From positions 1 through 57,341 of the forward strand of contig DYPH01000021.1 of assembly GCA_020720045.1 (NCBI GenBank): a DNA stretch of 57,341 nucleotides, written 5' to 3'. The position numbers and the translations under genes are program-made. The notes below the pieces were generated by a model. That model saw only the letters and a program-made list of their open reading frames with translations, did no database searches and was not told the DNA's origin. This DNA comes from Sorangium cellulosum. Lineage in GTDB: Bacteria > Myxococcota_A > Polyangia > Polyangiales > Polyangiaceae. This document shows positions 51,662 through 57,341 of the stretch, one piece after another. Position 1 is the first letter of the stretch. Each line of letters begins with the position of its first letter.

Positions 51662-52648
51662 TCACTTCTTCGGGAAGAGGTGCTCGACGGCGGCGCGCTC
51701 CTCACGGAGCTCCTTGTCGGTCGCCGCCATGCGTGCCTTGGAGAACTCATTGAGTTCAAGACCCTGAACGATCGCGTAGTCGCCGTTCTTCGTGGTGCAC
51801 GGGAACCCGTAGATGACGCCGGCGGGGATGCCGTAGGAGCCGTCCGAGGGGACCGCCATCGAGGTCCAGTCGCCGTCGGCGGTGCCGAGGGCCCAGTCGC
51901 GGATGTGGTCGATCGCTGCCGAGGCTGCCGAGGCCGCCGAAGAGGCGCCTCGGGCCTTGATGATGGCCGCGCCGCGCTGCTGAACGACGGGGATGAACGA
52001 CGTCTCGTACCAGGCCTGATCGACGACCGAGAGGGCCGCCTTGCCGTCGACGATCGTCGTGTGGAGGTCCGGGTACTGGGTCGAGCTGTGGTTGCCCCAG
52101 ATCGTGACCTTGGTGATGTCGGCGTTGCGCGCGCCAGTCTTCTCAGCAAGCTGAGAAATCGCGCGGTTGTGGTCGAGGCGGACCATCGCCGTAAAGTTAC
52201 GCGCGTCGAGGTCGGGCGCGTTCTGCTGGGCGATGAGGGCGTTCGTGTTCGCCGGGTTACCGACGACGAGGACCTTGACGTTCTTCTTCGCGTTGTCGTT
52301 GAGCGCCTTGCCCTGGACCGAGAAGATCGCTGCATTCGCCTCGAGGAGGTCCTTGCGCTCCATGCCGGGGCCGCGCGGGCGGGCGCCGACGAGGATGGCG
52401 TAGTCGACGTCCTTGAAGGCGACGTTCGGGTCGTCGGAAGCGACGATGTCAACGAGCGTCGGGAACGCGCAATCGCGGAGTTCCATGGCGACGCCGGTCA
52501 AGGTCGCGAGCGCCTGCGGCACCTCGAGGAGGTGGAGGATAACCGGCTGATCTTTCCCGAGCATTTCGCCAGCGGCGATACGGAAGAGAAGCGCGTAACC
52601 GATCTGGCCGGCGGCGCCGGTGACTGCGACACGAACGGGAGTCTTCAT
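51662..52648 (-). CDS. mdh: NAD-dependent malate dehydrogenase
   Basis: 328 residues, the length of the cytosolic-type (group 2) MDH. Converts malate and NAD+ to oxaloacetate in the citric acid cycle. NAD-binding GAAGQIGY at 11-18 with Glu42 closing the second strand (favouring NAD), substrate-binding Arg92 and Arg98 in [19 protein letters not shown] at 131-137, and the catalytic pair Asp159 (RLDHNR) and His187 (WGNHSSTQ). Monocistronic, with its own terminator. An Ala/Ser-rich segment near 235-247 is slightly unusual but falls in a surface helix. Confidence 0.96.
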   Translation of the reverse strand: MKTPVRVAVTGAAGQIGYALLFRIAAGEMLGKDQPVILHLLEVPQALATLTGVAMELRDCAFPTLVDIVASDDPNVAFKDVDYAILVGARPRGPGMERKDLLEANAAIFSVQGKALNDNAKKNVKVLVVGNPANTNALIAQQNAPDLDARNFTAMVRLDHNRAISQLAEKTGARNADITKVTIWGNHSSTQYPDLHTTIVDGKAALSVVDQAWYETSFIPVVQQRGAAIIKARGASSAASAASAAIDHIRDWALGTADGDWTSMAVPSDGSYGIPAGVIYGFPCTTKNGDYAIVQGLELNEFSKARMAATDKELREERAAVEHLFPKK

Positions 52649-52900
52649 GGTGCGTGCACTCCGAAATCGCTGCGAACAGCGTCTATTTTGCCGGAAACGA
52701 TGCCGGCTCCGAGGGGATTTCAGCGCAGCGCGTACGAACCGAAGAGCCGGTGCCCCGAAGCTCGGTGACGCAGCGCTACACGACGCGCCTCGTTAGAGCA
52801 CCCGCGCCCGACTTTCAATCGTCGTCGCCGAAGACCCGTAGAGTTCCCGCCGGCACGCAAATCGCCTGTAAGGGTCCCGCCGTCCGAAGCGGCTCGTGCT

Positions 52901-54718
52901 ATGGCGCGGCGCGTGTCGGCGCGCATTCGAAACCTGCGGCGGTGGCTCGACCGGTTTGCCATCGGAGGGCGGGCCGTCGCGCCACTGTTTCTCCTCGTCT
53001 TGACGGCTTTTCTTGCGGTGCGCGTCTGGGGAATCGGCTGGGGACTCGAAGGGACGTGGTCCTGGGACAACGATGGAATCGCACCACGCGACGTCTTCCC
53101 GGGCATCGCCTTCACGTTTACGCCTGGCGAGTACTACACCTATCCCCCGCTGCACCTTCTGCTGCTGGCGGTCCTCTGTTTGCCCTTGGGTATCCGCGCG
53201 GCAATCCAGGCGCCTTCGCTCACAAAAGCAGGATTGATAGCTGGTTTCCTAGAACCAACTACGGCCATCGGTGTTTCGCTCATTGCACGTACTGTGGCCC
53301 TCGTCGCAAGTGGAATTCTTGCCGCGGCCATCTACCGTACATTTCGACGGACGCACGGACGACGAGCCGCCGCATTTGCTGCACTATCGTCGGCGGGGCT
53401 TACCTCCCTTTCGTTCTACATTCATACGTCGAATCTAGACGTCCCGTTTCTCGCTTGGAGCGGAGTGGCGCTCACGCTCTTTACCAAAGCGCTCGTCGAG
53501 AACCGGCCCGATCAACTGCGTAAACCGCTCATTGCGGTCGCCGCCGCTGTCGCGACGAAAGACCAAGCGTACGCGCTCTTTCTGCTTTCCCTACCGGTCT
53601 ATTTCATCGGCTGGCTTGCCCTCACACCGGCGCCAGACCGGCCGAATTTCGTCAAAAAATCTTTGACGGCAATCGCGACCGGCGTCCTTGCGTTGCTTGC
53701 CTTCGACGGTGCATTTTTCAATCCGCTGGGCTTTCGCGCGCGCGTGCGGTTCTTACTCGGTTCTGCAAGCCAAGACTACGCGGAGTACGCCAAGGATTGG
53801 TCCGGGCGACTCCGCGTCGGCAAGGCGCTCATCGTCGCCGCCCCCGAACACGTTGCTTGGCCGCTGCTGGCGCTCGTCCCCGTCGGGCTGCTGCTCGCCA
53901 TGGAGGTGCGGACGCCCGCGACGCCGATCGACGCCGATCCGGCACGCCGCGCGCGCCGACGGCTCGCGGCCTATCTCCCTGCACTTTTTGCAGTTTCCTT
54001 CGCCATTGCCTTCAATATGCAGGCGCGGCGAACCGAGCACCGGTTCGCGATGCCGGTCTGGTTCTACCTCGCGACCTACGCGGGCGTCGGCGCCGACCAC
54101 CTTCTCAAACGGCTGAAGCCGGGCACCCCTCGCCGATGGACGCCAGCGGCCGCCGCGCTCATCGCCGCCGCCGGTCTATTCCGAGCCTTCGAGGTCGACG
54201 TCAACCTCGCCGCGGACACGCGCTATGCCGTCGAAGGATGGCTGCGTTCCCTCCCGGCGAACACCACCGTCGAAACCTACGGCGGACTCGTCTATCTCCC
54301 TCATTTTCCGCCGAATTGTTCTGTAACCCGCATCGGCGTCGACCCAGCGAAGAAGCGTTCCCCGCTGACGGGGGCCCGCGAAGTCCAAGCCCATTTTGCG
54401 AGCATTGAGGAGCGACGCCCCGCCTACGTCGTTGCAAATGCCACGTGGGCCGCGCCCTATCTCGTAGATCCCGGCACGTTTGACGCCGACGGCCGCGTTG
54501 CGCCGACGGTCTTCCTCAAGTCGGCGGGCGATTCGGAGGGCGTCGGCTTCTTTCGAGATCTCTTCGGTGGAAAGCTGCGGTACGCGCCGGTTCTTCACCC
54601 GCCTTTCGCCCCCTATCGGAGCTTGGGCGTCGCAACCGACAACACCTGGCCCTTCCGCCGTCTAGCGATCCATGGAACGACGAATCCCGAGATCGTCGTA
54701 TTCCGTCGCCTCGAATGA
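52901..54718 (+). CDS. PMT/ArnT-type membrane glycosyltransferase
   Basis: 605 residues from the ATG at 52901. A GT-C enzyme: first helix at about 26-46, then a periplasmic loop with acidic residues (WSWDNDGIAPRD, Asp56/Asp58/Asp64) and TPGEYYTYPPLHLLLLA, the GT39/PMT_2 pattern in which an Asp in this loop is the base. Around ten further helices run to ~440, and a ~165-residue soluble C-domain ends the chain. It would transfer a sugar from a polyprenyl-phosphate carrier to a protein or lipid outside the inner membrane. Transcribed alone; 252 bases separate it from mdh, in which I see no strong signal. Confidence 0.85.
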   Translation: MARRVSARIRNLRRWLDRFAIGGRAVAPLFLLVLTAFLAVRVWGIGWGLEGTWSWDNDGIAPRDVFPGIAFTFTPGEYYTYPPLHLLLLAVLCLPLGIRAAIQAPSLTKAGLIAGFLEPTTAIGVSLIARTVALVASGILAAAIYRTFRRTHGRRAAAFAALSSAGLTSLSFYIHTSNLDVPFLAWSGVALTLFTKALVENRPDQLRKPLIAVAAAVATKDQAYALFLLSLPVYFIGWLALTPAPDRPNFVKKSLTAIATGVLALLAFDGAFFNPLGFRARVRFLLGSASQDYAEYAKDWSGRLRVGKALIVAAPEHVAWPLLALVPVGLLLAMEVRTPATPIDADPARRARRRLAAYLPALFAVSFAIAFNMQARRTEHRFAMPVWFYLATYAGVGADHLLKRLKPGTPRRWTPAAAALIAAAGLFRAFEVDVNLAADTRYAVEGWLRSLPANTTVETYGGLVYLPHFPPNCSVTRIGVDPAKKRSPLTGAREVQAHFASIEERRPAYVVANATWAAPYLVDPGTFDADGRVAPTVFLKSAGDSEGVGFFRDLFGGKLRYAPVLHPPFAPYRSLGVATDNTWPFRRLAIHGTTNPEIVVFRRLE

Positions 54719-54733
54719 GCCCGCCAAAAGGGC

Positions 54734-54766
54734 GAATCCCCCACCCGAAGCACGGGAAGGGGATCC
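54734..54766. terminator. Hairpin between convergent genes
   Basis: ATCCCC-N2-CCCG / CGGG-AA-GGGGAT makes a stem between the stops of the membrane glycosyltransferase and the pilin-like gene. On the minus strand CCCTTTTGG follows a few bases later. The poly-T is weak. Confidence 0.5.
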
Positions 54767-54791
54767 TCTTGGTGGCCAGAAGCGCTGAGAT

Positions 54792-55352
54792 TCACTCGCC
54801 TTCTTGGTCGATATAAACGTCGTTGGTGAACGAAGCTCCGATGACGCCGCTGTTGATTCCGTTTCCGTCCATGTCTCCACGGGCTTGAACGATGAACCAG
54901 TCTTTCTTCGTCGTTGCCGGCCACGCAGGCGCGGTGCCATTCACGTTTCCGACGTTCCCTTTGCCGCCGACTGCTTCGCCAGCGATGCCTGCCGACGTTC
55001 CGTAGCTGTACATGACCGGTCCGTCGACGTGGACGGCAAGGAGCGACCAAGGCTGACCCGCGTTGCCGATGCATGCGGGATTCCACCCCGATTTGTGTGG
55101 AACGGGCGGCGTGTTTGGCGCGATGGGGCACTTCGGGTCGACGCCGATATCTGCGTAGCGCCCGGTTTCGCTGTGGAAGTCCTCCTGAGCGACCCGGATC
55201 GCCTGAACCATGTTCGTCGCTTCCGTCACCTTCGCGGAAGTAATGACGCGCCGGTAGCCGACGACCCCAAGGACCGCGAGCACTCCGACGATGACAACCA
55301 CGGTCATGAGTTCAATGAGCGTAAAGGCGCGGCGCTGGTGGAAGTTCCTCAC
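54792..55352 (-). CDS. Type IV pilin-like protein
   Basis: 186 residues from a GTG. A class III signal peptide of nine residues (MRNFHQRRA) is followed by FTLIELMTVVVIVGVLAVLGV with Phe at +1 and Glu at +5, the hallmark of prepilins processed by PilD. The residue before cleavage is Ala, where Gly is usual. The hydrophobic helix continues into VITSAKVTEATNMVQAIRVAQEDFHSETG, as in type IVa pilins. The globular part has two Cys (PKCPIAP, PACIG) for a D-loop type disulfide and an acidic C-terminus. It may be a major or minor pilin or a pseudopilin; no pil genes are nearby. Confidence 0.88.
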   Translation of the reverse strand: MRNFHQRRAFTLIELMTVVVIVGVLAVLGVVGYRRVITSAKVTEATNMVQAIRVAQEDFHSETGRYADIGVDPKCPIAPNTPPVPHKSGWNPACIGNAGQPWSLLAVHVDGPVMYSYGTSAGIAGEAVGGKGNVGNVNGTAPAWPATTKKDWFIVQARGDMDGNGINSGVIGASFTNDVYIDQEGE

Positions 55353-55460
55353 AGGGGAGGCCTTCGCAACACAGCGTGTGCCAGGTCATCTGCGGCCCTT
55401 GCATCGCCCAATTGTCCGGAAAACATGGGCAAATTCGGTTCTGTGCGCCGCGCGCAACGC

Positions 55461-55500
55461 CGAAAATTGTCACGAAGCGCTGCGTTACTGACAATTTTCG
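55461..55500. promoter_or_regulatory. Inverted repeat between divergent pilin and lipoprotein genes
   Basis: CGAAAATTGTCA (55461-55472) and TGACAATTTTCG (55489-55500) are perfect inverted repeats 16 bases apart, with AGCGCT at the centre. The site is about 110 bases upstream of the pilin-like start and 140 upstream of the lipoprotein start. It could be a dimeric regulator site or contain -35-like TTGTCA boxes facing both ways. A transcribed hairpin is less likely, as there is no T run. Confidence 0.6.
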
Positions 55501-55641
55501 TCACTGCCGGAACTTTCGTCGCACCTGGCGGTCGAACGCGCCGCTCAGCTGTGAACGGCGCGCCACATGGTCCGCGGCACGACGGGAATGTTGTGCAATT
55601 GCGATCGCTAGGTGAGGCATGGCCGCTGCTGACAGCGGAGT

Positions 55642-57231
55642 ATGCGCTTCCCCGTCCGCCCCGTCGTCGCCCTCGCCCTCCTCTCCTCGCTCGCCGCCGC
55701 CGCCTGCGACCCTGGTACCGAGGGGGAAGGGGGCGCGAATGTGAACGATCGGACAAACACCCAAGATGGGGAAAAGCTCCTCACCGGGGCAATGACAGTC
55801 TCCGCCGATGGGCGCTGGGCCCTCATGCAGCGCAATCAAACCTCTGTTCTCGTCGATCTCTTGGAAAAGAAGCCCTACCAACTTGCCGCACAAGTTGACC
55901 GAATCCTTTTCTCAAAGGATGGAAAGACTGGATACGTCGTCCTCGCAAATCGCGGCGGCGTTCAGGCCCTTGACCTCGCGACGCAAGTGGTCAAATGGTC
56001 GACCAATCCTGCATTTTTGTTGACGGATGGAGCCCTCCTCGCAAAGCTCACGGAAGATGAGGGCCATCTCGTTCTTGGCGATCTCGGTCGCGTCTTTGTT
56101 CTGGACACGGCAAAAGGTCGTATTGAAGCGTCGGTGCCGACGAACACCACGCCGACCTATGTCGCCAACGAACCTGGGCGCAACAAAATGCTCATCGTCG
56201 GCAGTGTAAAATGGGACGTTCCCGGCGCAGAACACCTCCCGCGGACGACCATCACCGAGCTTTCATTTTCGGGCACGGGCGGTGCGCCGGCGGCTTCGTC
56301 AGTCGACATCCCGAATTGTGAGGCCCCGATCGTCGTCGTCCCCGGCGCAACTCGTGCCTTTCTTTCGCCGACGTTCTGCGAGGAAGGTAAATCGACAAAT
56401 CCAAATGGACCTTGGACGAATCCGGACCCAGTAAGTGTGATCGATCTCGGGGACAAAATGTCCTTTGTACGAAACCTCCCGGGCTTCGGCCCCGTCGCCT
56501 ACCCGGGCGACGTCTCTCGCCTCGTCGCCTTCCTCGACATGAAGCGCATTGATGAGTCGCTCTTCGACGACCGTTCGCAGATTCCGAGCGTGAGTGCCGG
56601 TCGCTACCACCTGATGACGATCGACCCGGTTTCCCTCAAGTTTCAGCTTGCGCCGATTGGAAATCAGCTCCCTCGTTTCGCGATGACGCGGGACGGGAAA
56701 GCTCTCCTCGTCGACACCAGCGTCGAGACGATTCGGGCCGAGGTCGACGCCAAAATTCACCTCGGGGCCGATGGACTTCGGACGAGCGTGTCTGCCTTCG
56801 GTACGACGGGCGATAGCTTCCTCGGGCGCTTTGATCTTCAAACGCAGAAATTTCAGCCAATCTCTGGCCCAAAGGCGTCCCTCGATCGATTCGTTCAAAC
56901 GGCCGATGGGGCCTCGGTGTTCACCCTGAGCCTTTCCGCCGACGGCCTCGGCGGGACGCTGAGCCGCATCGATACCGCGCAGAACGCCAACGTCGCGATC
57001 GGAACCTCGCTTCGGGACATCGGCATCCTTCCCGACGGCAAGACGCTCCTCCTGCGCGTCCGAAAGCCGGCGATTTCGAAAGTGTCGGGCGGCACGACCT
57101 CCTGGTACCGTGCTGAATCTTATGGCTTTTCCATCGACGGGATCACGATCGATTCGAGCATCGAATGGGTCGATACAACACCGTTCTCGACGGGCCCCGA
57201 CTGCGCGCAGGAGACCCACGATTGCCAATAA
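55642..57231 (+). CDS. Beta-propeller lipoprotein of unknown function
   Basis: 529 residues from the ATG at 55642. Signal peptide with lipobox AAAC (Cys22) followed by Asp at +2. In enterobacteria Asp+2 keeps lipoproteins in the inner membrane; this may not hold here. A Gly/Glu/Asn-rich linker leads to repeated four-strand units typical of WD40/YVTN-like propellers (AMTVSADGRWALMQRNQT, ILFSKDGKTGYVVLAN, RFAMTRDGKALLVDTS, DIGILPDGKTLLLRVR), each with the SxDGKxxxx turn. A few Cys lie in loops and at the end (CAQETHDC). It is divergent from the pilin-like gene and may bind a protein or glycan in the periplasm. Confidence 0.8.
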   Translation: MRFPVRPVVALALLSSLAAAACDPGTEGEGGANVNDRTNTQDGEKLLTGAMTVSADGRWALMQRNQTSVLVDLLEKKPYQLAAQVDRILFSKDGKTGYVVLANRGGVQALDLATQVVKWSTNPAFLLTDGALLAKLTEDEGHLVLGDLGRVFVLDTAKGRIEASVPTNTTPTYVANEPGRNKMLIVGSVKWDVPGAEHLPRTTITELSFSGTGGAPAASSVDIPNCEAPIVVVPGATRAFLSPTFCEEGKSTNPNGPWTNPDPVSVIDLGDKMSFVRNLPGFGPVAYPGDVSRLVAFLDMKRIDESLFDDRSQIPSVSAGRYHLMTIDPVSLKFQLAPIGNQLPRFAMTRDGKALLVDTSVETIRAEVDAKIHLGADGLRTSVSAFGTTGDSFLGRFDLQTQKFQPISGPKASLDRFVQTADGASVFTLSLSADGLGGTLSRIDTAQNANVAIGTSLRDIGILPDGKTLLLRVRKPAISKVSGGTTSWYRAESYGFSIDGITIDSSIEWVDTTPFSTGPDCAQETHDCQ

Positions 57232-57289
57232 GAACGCCAGAATCACGCGCGGGCAGACGTTTTCGGGCGCAATCCGCGCGCAGAACCCA

Positions 57290-57337
57290 CTAGGTAGCTG
57301 CTCGGAATTGCAATTTACACGGGATGTGATCAAAGCA
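57290..57337. repeat. Terminal inverted repeat, right copy
   Basis: Exact reverse complement of positions 1-48. It starts at CTAG, 58 bases after the lipoprotein stop codon. Relative to the neighbouring gene it has the same orientation as the left copy, that is, both copies lie downstream of a stop codon and point out of the window. Confidence 0.9.
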
Positions 57338-57341
57338 ATGT

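Noticed and set aside
55353..55400. Possible sigma-54 promoter (CTGGCAC...TTGC) before the pilin-like gene
   Set aside because: The distance between the GG and GC elements is about four bases too long for a -24/-12 promoter.
1..57341. Whole window as a composite transposon or mobile island bounded by the inverted repeats
   Set aside because: It contains rpsO, pnp, mdh, uup and a tRNA in ordinary order, has no transposase or integrase, and shows no change in composition; an assembly break at a repeat is simpler.

Overview
The window is GC-rich DNA from a Gram-negative bacterium, most likely a myxobacterium-type member of Myxococcota. The signs are a transmembrane eukaryotic-type Ser/Thr kinase, an FHA plus PP2C pair, many Ala/Pro/Thr-rich lipoproteins, a type IV pilin-like gene, and GTG starts beside ATG. 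Core genes (rpsO, pnp, mdh, uup, one tRNA-Thr) show it is chromosomal. There is no phage, transposase or CRISPR array inside. The two ends carry a 48-bp inverted copy of the same sequence (1-48 and 57290-57337), so the window looks like a whole contig that stopped at a repeated element on both sides.

Layout. 1-1.9 kb: Ser/Thr kinase and tRNA-Thr. 1.9-4.9 kb: a translationally coupled GntR regulator / small protein / GMC oxidoreductase operon, with a palindromic operator between it and divergent ltaE. 5.0-8.7 kb: threonine aldolase coupled to a TPR lipoprotein, an acidic-tailed small protein, and a probable outer-membrane barrel. 8.9-12.3 kb: a phospho-signalling cluster of a three-zinc-ribbon two-FHA protein, a membrane PP2C phosphatase and small zinc-finger proteins. 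12.5-16.8 kb: rpsO-pnp, a sigma-like protein fused to a membrane segment, and a small peptidoglycan-binding protein.

17.0-29.2 kb is the most interesting part: a seven-gene, tightly coupled operon. It has SrfB (actin-fold ATPase), an unknown 23-kDa protein, an SrfA-like membrane protein with an Asp/Gly/Ser-rich stretch, SrfC (dynamin-like GTPase), a Sel1-repeat membrane protein, a polytopic alkaline-phosphatase-fold protein resembling GPI ethanolamine-phosphate transferases, and a GalE-like epimerase. This is the poorly understood SrfABC module set among envelope-modifying genes. A convergent GT-C glycosyltransferase and a large cytosolic PQQ-type propeller protein follow.

33.2-46.2 kb is a long minus-strand block: POT peptide transporter with a large extra domain, deoxynucleoside kinase, lipoproteins, a pseudouridine synthase-methyltransferase fusion, Uup, two related lipoproteins and an SDR. 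46.3-51.5 kb makes UDP-glucuronate and UDP-galacturonate (ugd, 4-epimerase) beside two divergent GT4 glycosyltransferases, fitting an acidic-sugar glycolipid or surface glycan. 51.6-57.3 kb holds mdh, a PMT-type membrane glycosyltransferase, a type IV pilin-like protein and a beta-propeller lipoprotein.
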